From the NCBI RefSeq assembly GCF_900215605.1, contig NZ_OBEL01000007.1, positions 1 through 64,000 on the forward strand: DNA of 64,000 nucleotides, written 5' to 3'. The translations under genes and the position numbers were made by a program. Shown here piece after piece: positions 49,932 through 58,805 of the stretch. This DNA is from Cohaesibacter gelatinilyticus. GTDB taxonomy: Bacteria; Pseudomonadota; Alphaproteobacteria; Rhizobiales; Cohaesibacteraceae. The notes under the pieces are model-generated. The model was given only the letters and a program-made list of their open reading frames with translations. It had not been told where the DNA came from and made no database searches. Position 1 is the stretch's first letter. Every line of letters starts with the position of its first letter.

Positions 49932-50351
49932 TTAAGCTGAGACATCAATTTGCTTGGCAATTTGGCTCAGAAAAATCTCATCAAATTGTCTGAGTAAGAT
50001 AATTTTGGCGTCATCCATTGCCTCTGAAAGCACATCATTTACTGCCAGTTCCACCTTACAATCTGATGAATCATTTCGAAGACCGAAGCAGAATATTTCA
50101 GACTGCCCAATTGCTTTGTAGACGTCCAGAAGAGTTATCTTATCCAATGGTTGTTCGAGCTTCCAACCACCTCCAGGCCCTCTATCGGATCGCACAATTC
50201 CTGCATCTCTCAGTCCTGCCATCATTCGTCGAAAGACAGCTGGATTTGTATCCATAGTTTTCGCCAAAGTCGTTGATGTCAGGGGGTTTTTTGCATGATC
50301 CAAGTGTAGAAGAACGTGCAGGACTCCAGATAATCGCGTGTCTTTGTTCAT
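49932..50351 (-). CDS. Rrf2 family transcriptional regulator
   Basis: 139 residues from the ATG at 50351; a longer frame to 50408 has no binding site. The winged HTH reads LSGVLHVLLHLDHAKNPLTSTTLAKTMDTNPAVFRRMMAGLRDAGIVRSDRGPGGGWKL, typical of Rrf2 (GPGGGW wing). Only two cysteines lie in the C-terminal part (CFGLRNDSSDC), so an Fe-S cluster with three Cys as in IscR or NsrR is unlikely; the YwnA-type group is a better match. It is divergent from a methyltransferase gene and likely controls it. Confidence 0.85.
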   Translation of the reverse strand: MNKDTRLSGVLHVLLHLDHAKNPLTSTTLAKTMDTNPAVFRRMMAGLRDAGIVRSDRGPGGGWKLEQPLDKITLLDVYKAIGQSEIFCFGLRNDSSDCKVELAVNDVLSEAMDDAKIILLRQFDEIFLSQIAKQIDVSA

Positions 50352-50384
50352 CCCAACAATTCGATTTCCCAATAGATATTTGAC

Positions 50385-50418
50385 GATACATATCATTATT
50401 CGTATCATTTAAAGATAC
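50385..50418. promoter_or_regulatory. GATAC/GTATC repeats in the Rrf2-methyltransferase promoter
   Basis: GATAC at 50385, GTATC at 50402 and GATAC at 50414 give two overlapping dyads (12-bp and 7-bp spacers) in the 92-bp divergent gap. Candidate Rrf2 operator. Confidence 0.35.
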
Positions 50419-50443
50419 AATAATCAATAATGGAGATTATGAA

Positions 50444-51148
50444 TTGCCAAAAATGGAAGTCAATCCAAGCGCCCTGTCCAAAGCAGGGAATGCAGCAAGT
50501 TATGCAGAACGTGTGCAGAGGCAAGTTCCAGGACTGCAAAGCCTGCATCAAATGGTCGGTGTCCTGCTCTCAGAAAGAGTATCCAAAGATGGTCATATTC
50601 TTGTTTTGGGTGCGGGCGGAGGAATGGAACTCAAAGCCCTTGCTACACAATATAAAAGTTGGAAATTCACCGGCGTTGACCCATCTATGGACATGTTAAA
50701 TCAGGCTGCAGTCACGTTGGGTGGAGACTTGGAGCGTGTCACTCTTGTAAACGGTTATATAGATGACGCACCACAGGGTCTATTCGATGGTGCGGTCTGC
50801 CTCCTGACCCTGCATTTTCTTCCATTGAAAGAACGCTTACGAACAGTCCGTGAGATTTTTCGCAGACTTGATACAAGATCCCCATTGATTGTAGCCCATC
50901 ACAGCTTTCCGCTTGAAGGAGGGCAGAAAGATCTGTGGCTTAACCGTTATTCTGAATTCATCAGCGCTTCTGGTGTCGATGTCCATAAATCCAAGAGCAG
51001 TATCAAAGCGATGCGCGAAAAACTACCCGTGCTGACACCAACAGAAGATGAGAACATTCTAGAAGATGCTGGCTTTGGGAACATCCAGTTATTTTATACC
51101 GCATTCACATTTAAGGGTTGGGTAGCCTACAAAGACAATGCCATATAG
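50444..51148 (+). CDS. Class I SAM-dependent methyltransferase
   Basis: 234 residues from a TTG at 50444, with GGAG 8 bp before it; an ATG three codons later lies too far from that site. The SAM motif is VLVLGAGGGMELKALA with an acidic GVDPSMDML at the second strand, then DGAVCLLTLHFLP. The layout fits UbiE/Tam-like small-molecule methyltransferases. The substrate is unknown. The gene is controlled probably by the divergent Rrf2 regulator; such Rrf2/methyltransferase pairs (YwnA-type) can serve volatile or toxic compound methylation, which is inference. Confidence 0.75.
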   Translation: MPKMEVNPSALSKAGNAASYAERVQRQVPGLQSLHQMVGVLLSERVSKDGHILVLGAGGGMELKALATQYKSWKFTGVDPSMDMLNQAAVTLGGDLERVTLVNGYIDDAPQGLFDGAVCLLTLHFLPLKERLRTVREIFRRLDTRSPLIVAHHSFPLEGGQKDLWLNRYSEFISASGVDVHKSKSSIKAMREKLPVLTPTEDENILEDAGFGNIQLFYTAFTFKGWVAYKDNAI

Positions 51149-51174
51149 CATCCGGGCGTAAACGAACTGCGGCC

Positions 51175-51612
51175 CTACTCCGTCCCGCGCAGACGATCAG
51201 CCAGCTCGAAGATCTGATCGCGAAGCGCCAGGAGATCGACCGCATCATCCTCTGCCTTGCGGATCACGCAAATCCCGATATCATGGGCTTTCTCCTCGAG
51301 CTGTCTTCCCTTGTCTGTCAGGGAGACAATCACGACGCGCTCATCATCCTTGTCGCGATTGCGCATTACAAAATCAGCCGCTTCCATGCGTTTGAGAAGC
51401 GGCGTCAGGGTATTGCTTTCCAGCACCAGAGATTTGCCCAATTCGCCCACACTCAGCGCATCCCTTTCCCAAAGAGCCAGCATCACCAGATATTGAGGAT
51501 AGGTCAGGCCCAGCTCGGCCAATAGGGGCCGATAGAGCTGGCCCATGGCATTGTTGGCCGAATAGAGGGCAAAACAAAGCTGCTGGCTGAGGGGAAGAGT
51601 GCGTTTTGTCAT
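51175..51612 (-). CDS. ohrR: MarR-type organic peroxide sensor OhrR
   Basis: 145 residues. The N-terminal reactive cysteine is present (Cys13 in QLCFALYSA), followed by the MarR winged HTH ([42 protein letters not shown], wing [13 protein letters not shown]). OhrR represses ohr and itself until the Cys is oxidised by organic hydroperoxides. It is divergent from ohr, and two similar dyads lie in the 103-bp gap. No second reactive C-terminal Cys is seen, so it would be of the one-Cys type. Confidence 0.9.
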   Translation of the reverse strand: MTKRTLPLSQQLCFALYSANNAMGQLYRPLLAELGLTYPQYLVMLALWERDALSVGELGKSLVLESNTLTPLLKRMEAADFVMRNRDKDDERVVIVSLTDKGRQLEEKAHDIGICVIRKAEDDAVDLLALRDQIFELADRLRGTE

Positions 51613-51622
51613 GCTTCTCTTT

Positions 51623-51640
51623 TATATCGGACACGATTTG
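51623..51640. promoter_or_regulatory. OhrR operator, ohrR-proximal
   Basis: TATATCGGACACGATTTG matches the second site at 14 of 18 positions. It starts 10 bp before the ohrR ATG. Confidence 0.5.
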
Positions 51641-51672
51641 ATCGCAAGCCTTGACATTTTGAAAGGCATCAA

Positions 51673-51690
51673 TATATCGTTCACGATATA
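51673..51690. promoter_or_regulatory. OhrR operator, ohr-proximal
   Basis: TATATCGTTCACGATATA is a perfect dyad with 8-bp arms and a 2-bp centre, 25 bp before the ohr start. Confidence 0.65.
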
Positions 51691-51715
51691 ATCGCCACCG
51701 ATAAAAGGAAAAGTG

Positions 51716-52144
51716 ATGTCTGTTTCTCCAATCTATACCGCACATGGATCAGCCACTGGCGGCCGCGATGGTCAAGGCTCAGTCACCGGCACCGATCTGG
51801 TTCTGGATCTCGCCCCGCCAACCGAGATGGGTGGCGATGGCAACGGTTATAACCCCGAGCAGCTTTTCGCGGTGGGCTATTCCGCTTGCTATATCGGGGC
51901 GATGAAGTTCGCCACCACTCAGGATGACAGCCTGCCAAAGGTCCCCGATGATGTGAATGTGGCCGCCGAAGTCGGCATCGGTCCACGGGATGCCGGTGGC
52001 TTTGGCCTGACCGTTCTGCTGAAAGTGTCCCTACCCGGCGTGGAGGCTGGTGCAGCCGAGCGTCTGACCGAAGCCGCCCATCACATCTGCCCCTATTCCA
52101 ACTCCGTGCGCGGCAATGTCAATGTGAAAACCGAGCTGGTTTAG
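51716..52144 (+). CDS. ohr: Organic hydroperoxide resistance protein Ohr
   Basis: 142 residues from the ATG at 51716 (AAGGAA 5 bp before; a GTG 3 bp upstream is possible). Catalytic Cys58 (GYSACYIGAM) and Cys125 (HHICPYSNSVRGN), the helper Arg18 and Glu50 are in place. Ohr reduces organic hydroperoxides with lipoylated partners. Regulated by the divergent ohrR. A RIME-like repeat starts directly after the stop codon. Confidence 0.95.
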   Translation: MSVSPIYTAHGSATGGRDGQGSVTGTDLVLDLAPPTEMGGDGNGYNPEQLFAVGYSACYIGAMKFATTQDDSLPKVPDDVNVAAEVGIGPRDAGGFGLTVLLKVSLPGVEAGAAERLTEAAHHICPYSNSVRGNVNVKTELV

Positions 52145-52189
52145 AGCGTGTTCCTGAAAAGTTGTAGACTTTTCAGATAAGAACTCGCT
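52145..52189. repeat. RIME-like palindromic repeat, copy 4
   Basis: AGCGTGTTCCTGAAAAGTTG and CTTTTCAGATAAGAACTCGCT, the reverse orientation of copies 1 and 2. It begins at the base after the ohr stop. Confidence 0.7.
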
Positions 52190-52199
52190 TAAAACAATG

Positions 52200-52245
52200 A
52201 GCCTGTTCGGCGAAAAATTGTAGACTTTTCAGATAAGAAAGCGCT
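52200..52245. repeat. RIME-like palindromic repeat, copy 5 (tandem with copy 4)
   Basis: AGCCTGTTCGGCGAAAAATTG and CTTTTCAGATAAGAAAGCGCT. Only 10 bp separate it from copy 4, and both have the same orientation. Confidence 0.65.
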
Positions 52246-52270
52246 TCAAGACATAGACCTGGAAATACGG

Positions 52271-52303
52271 ACACCCCTCACCACCCGGTGCCAGGGGTGT
52301 TTG
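52271..52303 (+). terminator. Terminator downstream of ohr
   Basis: ACACCCCT pairs with AGGGGTGT, with an inner CACC/GGTG pair in the loop, and three T follow. Confidence 0.75.
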
Positions 52304-52651
52304 TCTGTTCGCATACCCCAAAAAACCGATGCCACAAAGAACAGAAAGCCTGATCCAGGCCAATATCCATTCCCGACCGAACGATCAACGGATAGTTTTA
52401 GCCATCTCCACGAATTGAGCAATAATCAATTCATCAATGGAAATATTGAATGGAATAAATATTTTGACATAAATGATCAAAACTTAAAATTATATAATTA
52501 ATACATTGTTATATTAGATCAATATATAATTTTTAAACTATAAAAGACAGAGAAAACCAAAAATAACTGAAGACTTCAATATATATATTGATTGATCGTG
52601 ACCAAAATTCGGATCTGATCTATCAGACGAACGGAATATGGGGGATGCAAC
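52304..52651. other. AT-rich leader of the CHASE-GGDEF-EAL gene
   Basis: 348 bp without a gene, strongly AT-rich (for example 52440-52580). TTGACA at about 52463 is a possible -35 element but lacks a well-spaced -10. GGGGG before 52652 is the ribosome binding site. Confidence 0.4.
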
Positions 52652-55600
52652 ATGGCTGGATCAGCTGAAAATGAAGGCAAAACCTTAAAAAAAGCTGCTG
52701 AGTCGTCTATGGATCAGGCAATAGCCCATCGCTTCAGACCACATGTTCTTGGCCTTATCACGACCTTTCTGGGTCTTTTCATCATATTCGGCCTCGTCGG
52801 AAAATTGCAGCATGATGATCGCCTCAGAATTGCCTCGGAGCTGGAGCGCGAGGCAGCGGTGCTTGCCTCGGTCATCAAGGTAGATCTGTCGACACGTGTT
52901 AAAAGCCTGCAACGGATGGCAGATCGCTGGAAGGCGAGTACCGGCACACCCAGAAATGAATTTCTGTCAGATGCCCAAGCCTATATTCAGGACCAGCCCG
53001 GCTATCAGGCACTGGAATGGGTGGACACCAACTATATTGCCCGTTGGGTCGCACCACTAAAAGGCAATGAGGCAGCGCTGAATCTCGATCTCGGCAAGGA
53101 ACCAAGAAGAAAAAGGGCGCTGGAAAAAGCCAAAATCAAAGAAGGTCCTACCCTCTCCCAGCCCATTGATCTGGTTCAGGGCGGCAAGGGCATGCTGGTT
53201 TATCTGCCGCTTCTGCGCGACAATCAGTTTGACGGATTCATTCTGGCTGTCTTCAAGATCGAAACCTGGCTCAACACGCTTTACTCAAAGGCGCATTTTG
53301 AGAATGCGGCAATCACGATGGGCGGATGGAAACCCGAGGACAGCCTGCTGGTTGATCTTGTCACAAGGGTAAATCTTTCTGTTCATATGGACAATATGCT
53401 GATCCATGAATCAAGGGTCGCCGAAGATGCCATCAGCCTTCCCGGAGCCAAAATCAAATTTGCTTATGCCAATCAGGCCTTCAGTGTACATGCAGTTCCA
53501 ACCGAGGCCTTCATCAAGGCGCATTCTTCACAACTCACCCAGTGGGTAGCCGTTCTTGGCCTGATCTTCTCGACGGCATTTGGTTTTATCATCTATCAGC
53601 TTTTCGTCGCGCGCGAACAGCGCGGGGTTGCTGATCATGCCCGCAAAGACCTGAACGCCACCCAGCAGCATCTGCTGGCCTCGGTCAATGCCATGCGCAA
53701 CGGCATTGCCATCTGGTCATCCGATGACGAACTTATCATGGCCAATTCCGCCTATCTCGACCTTGTTGACCCGATCAAAGACTTCATCAAGCCGGGCCTG
53801 TCCCACGACACCCTGCTGGTTCTGTTTCGAGAATATGGCATCTGGGGCAAGGATGAACGCTCGGATGAAGAATTCTACAAGCAACAGCGAGCCTTTCGCC
53901 GCAGCGCGTCTTTCACATCGGAAGAGCGCAAGCATGCCGATGGCCGCGAAATCATCATCGAGCGCCATGCCCTTGAAAATAACAGCGTCATCACGGTTCT
54001 GATTGATGTCACCGAGCACCGCCAACGCGAGCACAAGCTCCAGTCTGTTCAGAATGAGCTCTCCGCCAATCTGGAAATTCTCAAATCAACCTTCGAAAAC
54101 TTCCCCGGAGGCATCGGTGTCTATTCGCAAGCTCTGCACCTGACTGCAGCCAATTCTGCCTTCTATGAGACCCTGCATCTATCAGAGGAGGACTTTCCGG
54201 TCGGCTCGAACTTCAAGGATATCGTGCGTCATCAGGCCCATCGGGACGAGCAGAACAGAGAGGATATCGACAGCCATATCAGCGACGAAATATCCCGTGT
54301 CAGAAAAGGTTGCGAATATCGCAGACGCAATCGCGATATCGACGGCACCGTTCTGGAAATTCATGATTTCCCGATCAAGGGTGGCGGCTTCATCACCACC
54401 TATATGGATGTCACCGAGAATGAAAATCTCGTCAGGAAACTGGAGCATATTGCCTATTATGATCAGTTGACAGGCCTGTCCAACCGGGCCAGCTGCCAGC
54501 GTGATCTCACCGAGCAGTTTTCCGACAATCCGAAACAGTCCGGCTTTGCCCTCGTACAGATTGATCTGGACAATTTCAAGCGCGTCAATGACACATTGGG
54601 CCATGCAGCAGGCGATCATCTGTTGCGCACCCTTGGCAATCGCCTTATTCATCTGTCCAATGATCTGCCCGGCTTCAAACCCTATCGTTGGGGCGGCGAT
54701 GAATTTCTGGCCATTGTCGCAGGATATGACAGCGATGGCCTTGACGATATCTGCGCAGAAATCACCGACATCATCTCCATTCCGGTCAAATATGAGAGTT
54801 CCACGCTCAATCCTACCGTGAGCCTGGGCATTGCCCGCTATCCGGAAGATGCCGACAGCCTTGATGCATTGATGATTTTCTCCGATCTCGCGCTCTACAA
54901 AACCAAGGAACTGGGTCGCGATGGCTATCAATTCTTCACCAGCGAGATGAAGGACAAGATTGATATGGAGGCCCGGATCGAGACAGATCTGCGTGTCGGG
55001 ATCGAGGCAGATCAGCTGGAGCTGTATTATCAGCCGCAGATCGATCTCTCCGACGGCTCCATTTCCGGCTTCGAGGCATTGGTACGATGGAACCATCCGG
55101 AACAAGGTCTGGTCTCACCGGCATATTTCATTCCCATTGCCGAGAATACGGGCCTTGGTCCTGCACTCAGTCGCTGTGTTCTGGATCAGGCCATGACCAC
55201 CGCTAAAGATTGGTCGAACAAAGGCGTGGATTTTGGACGGATCGCCATCAATCTGTCCCCACAGCATCTCAAACGCGGCAATTTCCTGGATGATTTCTCC
55301 GCTGCCATGCAAAAGCATCAGGTCAGTCCGAACCATCTGACTGTAGAGGTGCTGGAATCCTATCTGTTCGATGATCCCAATTCGGACATTGCCAATATCC
55401 TGACCCTGCTGCGCGAGCGTGGCATTCTGGTAGAGCTCGACGATTTCGGCACCGGTTATGCTTCCCTGTCGCATCTATCGTCCCTGCCGGTCAATGGCCT
55501 GAAGATCGATCAATCCTTCATCCGCGAAATCAATGAGGACATCAAACAAAGCGGCATCGTCTCATCACTCATTTCGATGACCAATCTGATGGGAATGCAT

Positions 55601-55792
55601 GTGGTCTGCGAAGGGGTGGAAACCCGCGAACAATTCACGATCCTGCGGCAATTCAGCAATTGCTCTGCCCAAGGCTATTTCATTCAAAGGCCCATGGACA
55701 AACAAAAAACGGAAAGCTGGATCGAACACTGGCATCCCGCTCGATTCCTGGCCGAAATCGACAAAATTCAACCGCTCTTCGGCGCAGCATAG
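52652..55792 (+). CDS. Membrane-bound CHASE-PAS-GGDEF-EAL cyclic-di-GMP protein
   Basis: 1046 residues. TM1 about 32-50, TM2 about 299-322, with a periplasmic CHASE-type sensor between them (QALEWVDTNYIARWVAPLKGNEAAL, GKGMLVYLPLLRDNQFDGF). Two PAS-like domains follow (about 335-455 and 470-595), then GGDEF (about 605-760, signature YRWGGDEFLAI, no RxxD site before it) and EAL (about 775-1030). The EAL domain keeps EALVRW, NLSPQHL, VEVLESYL, LDDFGTGYASL, LKIDQSFI and CEGVE. CHASE domains bind small extracellular ligands. It is a single-gene unit with a long AT-rich leader. Confidence 0.9.
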   Translation: MAGSAENEGKTLKKAAESSMDQAIAHRFRPHVLGLITTFLGLFIIFGLVGKLQHDDRLRIASELEREAAVLASVIKVDLSTRVKSLQRMADRWKASTGTPRNEFLSDAQAYIQDQPGYQALEWVDTNYIARWVAPLKGNEAALNLDLGKEPRRKRALEKAKIKEGPTLSQPIDLVQGGKGMLVYLPLLRDNQFDGFILAVFKIETWLNTLYSKAHFENAAITMGGWKPEDSLLVDLVTRVNLSVHMDNMLIHESRVAEDAISLPGAKIKFAYANQAFSVHAVPTEAFIKAHSSQLTQWVAVLGLIFSTAFGFIIYQLFVAREQRGVADHARKDLNATQQHLLASVNAMRNGIAIWSSDDELIMANSAYLDLVDPIKDFIKPGLSHDTLLVLFREYGIWGKDERSDEEFYKQQRAFRRSASFTSEERKHADGREIIIERHALENNSVITVLIDVTEHRQREHKLQSVQNELSANLEILKSTFENFPGGIGVYSQALHLTAANSAFYETLHLSEEDFPVGSNFKDIVRHQAHRDEQNREDIDSHISDEISRVRKGCEYRRRNRDIDGTVLEIHDFPIKGGGFITTYMDVTENENLVRKLEHIAYYDQLTGLSNRASCQRDLTEQFSDNPKQSGFALVQIDLDNFKRVNDTLGHAAGDHLLRTLGNRLIHLSNDLPGFKPYRWGGDEFLAIVAGYDSDGLDDICAEITDIISIPVKYESSTLNPTVSLGIARYPEDADSLDALMIFSDLALYKTKELGRDGYQFFTSEMKDKIDMEARIETDLRVGIEADQLELYYQPQIDLSDGSISGFEALVRWNHPEQGLVSPAYFIPIAENTGLGPALSRCVLDQAMTTAKDWSNKGVDFGRIAINLSPQHLKRGNFLDDFSAAMQKHQVSPNHLTVEVLESYLFDDPNSDIANILTLLRERGILVELDDFGTGYASLSHLSSLPVNGLKIDQSFIREINEDIKQSGIVSSLISMTNLMGMHVVCEGVETREQFTILRQFSNCSAQGYFIQRPMDKQKTESWIEHWHPARFLAEIDKIQPLFGAA

Positions 55793-55901
55793 AAATTGCA
55801 CCACACAGTCGGCCACCTGAAACCAGGCAGCCGACCGGGAAAACGGATCCCCGGAATTGCAAATCCATGATCCGGATTGCTTTCAAAGAGTGAATTTGGC
55901 C

Positions 55902-57200
55902 CTATGTCTTTGAAAGAGAAGCTGCTTCCAACACATGCGGTTTGTCATAGGCAGCCAATTCCAGCTCATTTTCGGATTTGGCGATCAGAACGGTACAAGC
56001 AGCATCGCCGGTAACATTGAGCGATGTACGCGCCATATCAAGAATACGGTCAATACCCGCAATGATCGCGACACCTTCCAGCGGCAAACCAACCGAAGAC
56101 AACACAAGCGATAACATGACAAGGCCTGCACCGGGAACTCCGGCAGTACCGATGGAAGCAAGGGTGGCGGTCAGAATGATGGTCACATATTCCGACATGC
56201 CCAAATCGACACCAAAAGCCTGTGCCACGAACAAAGCTGCAACCCCTTGATACATGGCAGTGCCATCCATATTGATGGTTGCTCCAAGAGGAAGCGTGAA
56301 GCTCGCAACAGAGCGGTTCACACCCAGATTCTTTTGCACCGCAGTCATGGTCACCGGCAAGGTACCCGAGGACGAGGTGCTGGTGAAAGCAACGATCTGA
56401 GGCTCAACGATGCCTTGAAAGAAGCGCACGGGGTTCAGACGTCCAAGAGCAGTTATCAGGCCACCATAAACAAAGATGGCATGCAGAACGCAGCCGATAT
56501 AAAGAGCGGCGATAACGGTTCCCAATGGCAAAAGCAGATCCAGACCATATGTGCCTGCAACCCATGCCATCAACGCAAAGACACCATAGGGAGCAAATGA
56601 AATGACGATTTCCGTCAGTTTCAGAACAACGGAATTCAGGGATTCAAAGAAATCTCTGACCGGTTTTCCGACCTCCCCGACCAGATTGATCGAAAGACCA
56701 AACAGGATGGCGAAGAAAATGATCTGCAACACCTTGCCATCGGCAGCTGCCGCAATGGGATTTTTAGGAACGATTGCAACCAATTGATCCAGGAATGACG
56801 GTGCGGCTTTCGCCTCCATGGCAACGGCAGTACCCAGATCAATTCCGACACCAGGCTGAAACAGGGTGCCCAGAACCAAGCCGATGGTGATGGCAAAAGC
56901 AGTCGTAAGCAGATAGAAAACAATCGCCTTCAAACCGATCCGTCCCATCCGGGCAATATCGCCGATTGACGCCATGCCACAGACCAGAGAAACAAAAATC
57001 AAGGGCACAATCAGCATCTTGATCAGCGAAAGGAACACCGTTCCTATATATTTGATGGTTCCGGCAATCGCCGCATTACCGGTCATGTTCAGCACACAGC
57101 CAACCACAATTCCAAGAACCAGCCCGACCACGATCTGCTTCCAAAGCAGCATATTCCGCCACGGGGCAAAAAGCCCTGTCTTTTGTTTCACATTACCCAT
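55902..57200 (-). CDS. Dicarboxylate/amino acid:cation symporter (DAACS family)
   Basis: 432 residues from the ATG at 57200 with GGGAGAG before it; a longer frame to 57320 would cover the operator and is rejected. Eight helices plus two re-entrant loops: the serine-rich hairpin SSSGTLPVTMTA, the NMDGTA motif and the DRILDMART motif of the GltP/GltT/DctA fold are present. It imports aspartate, glutamate or C4-dicarboxylates with Na+ or H+. It lies downstream of the aspartase/racemase genes in the same direction, with 174 bp and its own inverted repeat between, so it forms a separately controlled unit of the same regulon. Confidence 0.85.
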   Translation of the reverse strand: MGNVKQKTGLFAPWRNMLLWKQIVVGLVLGIVVGCVLNMTGNAAIAGTIKYIGTVFLSLIKMLIVPLIFVSLVCGMASIGDIARMGRIGLKAIVFYLLTTAFAITIGLVLGTLFQPGVGIDLGTAVAMEAKAAPSFLDQLVAIVPKNPIAAAADGKVLQIIFFAILFGLSINLVGEVGKPVRDFFESLNSVVLKLTEIVISFAPYGVFALMAWVAGTYGLDLLLPLGTVIAALYIGCVLHAIFVYGGLITALGRLNPVRFFQGIVEPQIVAFTSTSSSGTLPVTMTAVQKNLGVNRSVASFTLPLGATINMDGTAMYQGVAALFVAQAFGVDLGMSEYVTIILTATLASIGTAGVPGAGLVMLSLVLSSVGLPLEGVAIIAGIDRILDMARTSLNVTGDAACTVLIAKSENELELAAYDKPHVLEAASLSKT

Positions 57201-57305
57201 TTCTCTCTCCCTGTTTTTTATGCAGCAAATGTGGTGAAGCTGCATGAAATTGCGCCACGTTAACACCAAGCCGCGTTTCAAAGCCGTGCAAACTGCGAAA
57301 TGGCG

Positions 57306-57320
57306 TTGCAAATTTTGCAA
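57306..57320. promoter_or_regulatory. LysR-type box upstream of the symporter gene
   Basis: TTGCAAATTTTGCAA, 5-bp arms and 5-bp centre (T-N11-A type), 106 bp before the symporter start. 14 of 15 bases equal the site at 60322. Confidence 0.6.
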
Positions 57321-57374
57321 GCCACTGTGATCACTCGAAAATTTAGTGATGAAAAGGTACGCTCATGACCTCAA

Positions 57375-58805
57375 TCATGAACCAAGCCGCACACACCGGC
57401 GCGCCAGCGCATCGGTCGGATCAACCGGCACCACACCCAGACAGTCCGGACCATCAGCGACGATGAGCGGAAGCTCGGTACAGCCAAGAATGATCGTTTC
57501 GGCACCTTTCTCAATCAAGTGCACAAAGGCCTGCATGATCTGCTCCTTGCAAAGCCCGTCCGTATATCCGGCTTTCACGCCCTGTGGCCCATAGATGGAT
57601 TCCATCACCTTGGCCTGAAAAGGTCCATCCGGAATGACCGCTTCCAGTCCGACCTCCTCCAGGGCATTCTGATACAAGCCGCTGTGAATGGTCCCGTTTG
57701 TCGCAAGAATACCCACACGACGCGCCTCGGGCAGCTTCTGTGCGATATACTCCGTTGTGGTCGAAAGAATGCTGACAATCGGAATATTCAGATGCCGCTG
57801 CATCCAGTTCACATAGGCATGTGCCGTATTGCACGGTATCGCAATCACATCGGCACCACCGCGTTCCAGCTTCTTGCAGGTTGAATAAAGGGCAATGGTC
57901 GGATCCGTTCCGTCATGGATCAGATTTTCTGTTCGGTCCGGTATCTGGGGATTCTGTTCAACCAATATCTTGATATGATCCTGATCCCGAGAAACAGGCG
58001 TCGCCCCAACCAGCTTCGCCATGAAATCCACGGTGGCAGCAGGCCCCACGCCGCCAACCACCCCCACCTTGAAACGCCGCCTGCGCTCGACATCACTGAC
58101 CTTGAGCGCATGACGCGCATAGAGGGTTGCCGTATTGATGGCAATCATGCCCTCGGGGAACGAGAGCAGATCGAACAACAAGGGCATCTCGCTCAGACCA
58201 GGGACAAAAACCTCCGCACCTTGCGCTGCAAGATCCGCAAGCGCCTGCTCGATCGGCACAAGAATATCCGGCCCCTTGTTGCCGGACTTGAAGCTGTTTG
58301 GCCCATAAATCGCATTCATGACCGCCAGCTCCATCTTCTCTGACGGATAAACCACCGCTACATCCTGACCAAACAACCGCTCAAAAAGGCCACTATTCCG
58401 CACAAAGGGCGTCGTCAGAACACCGATTTTCGACGGTTTTTCAGCAAGGGCATCAATGGCATCCCCGATCGCATCAGTCATGCTGATCAGGATCAGATCA
58501 AGCTCGTCCTCCAACTCCTGCAAAAAGCAATGGGTGATGAAACAAGGCAGGAGCGCCGCATCACATCCCTCCCGCTCCATTCGCGACAAGGTATCGAAAA
58601 CATGAAGCTTTCGATGGACGGGATTGTAGCTTTCCATCATCGGGATGACAGGTTCACGCAGTGGCTTCTGCTCGAAGACCAGCTCTCGATGATCCCCTTC
58701 CGATCTGACCGGGGTTGTCTCCACTATTCGGTGCAGCAAATCAGCGCCCGCGAGCGCCCCCAGCCCACCGACAATACCCAGCCGAAGAGGCTTGCCGGGG
58801 ATCAT
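57375..58805 (-). CDS. Tandem aspartate/glutamate racemase-domain protein (fusion, N-terminal copy degenerate)
   Basis: 476 residues made of two homologous Asp/Glu racemase domains (about 1-240 and 243-476), each opening LGIVGGLGALA / VGVVGGVGPAA. In the C-terminal domain both catalytic cysteines are present (IPCNTAH, Cys325; LGCTELP, Cys442). In the N-terminal domain Cys88 (LPCFITH) remains but the second is lost (VPGLSEMP at 201-208, so G-L in place of the Cys). This domain cannot do normal two-base racemisation and may regulate or act otherwise. Single-domain enzymes are usual (about 230 residues). The start overlaps the aspartase stop by 4 bp (ATGA), so the two are coupled. Confidence 0.8.
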   Translation of the reverse strand: MIPGKPLRLGIVGGLGALAGADLLHRIVETTPVRSEGDHRELVFEQKPLREPVIPMMESYNPVHRKLHVFDTLSRMEREGCDAALLPCFITHCFLQELEDELDLILISMTDAIGDAIDALAEKPSKIGVLTTPFVRNSGLFERLFGQDVAVVYPSEKMELAVMNAIYGPNSFKSGNKGPDILVPIEQALADLAAQGAEVFVPGLSEMPLLFDLLSFPEGMIAINTATLYARHALKVSDVERRRRFKVGVVGGVGPAATVDFMAKLVGATPVSRDQDHIKILVEQNPQIPDRTENLIHDGTDPTIALYSTCKKLERGGADVIAIPCNTAHAYVNWMQRHLNIPIVSILSTTTEYIAQKLPEARRVGILATNGTIHSGLYQNALEEVGLEAVIPDGPFQAKVMESIYGPQGVKAGYTDGLCKEQIMQAFVHLIEKGAETIILGCTELPLIVADGPDCLGVVPVDPTDALARRCVRLGS

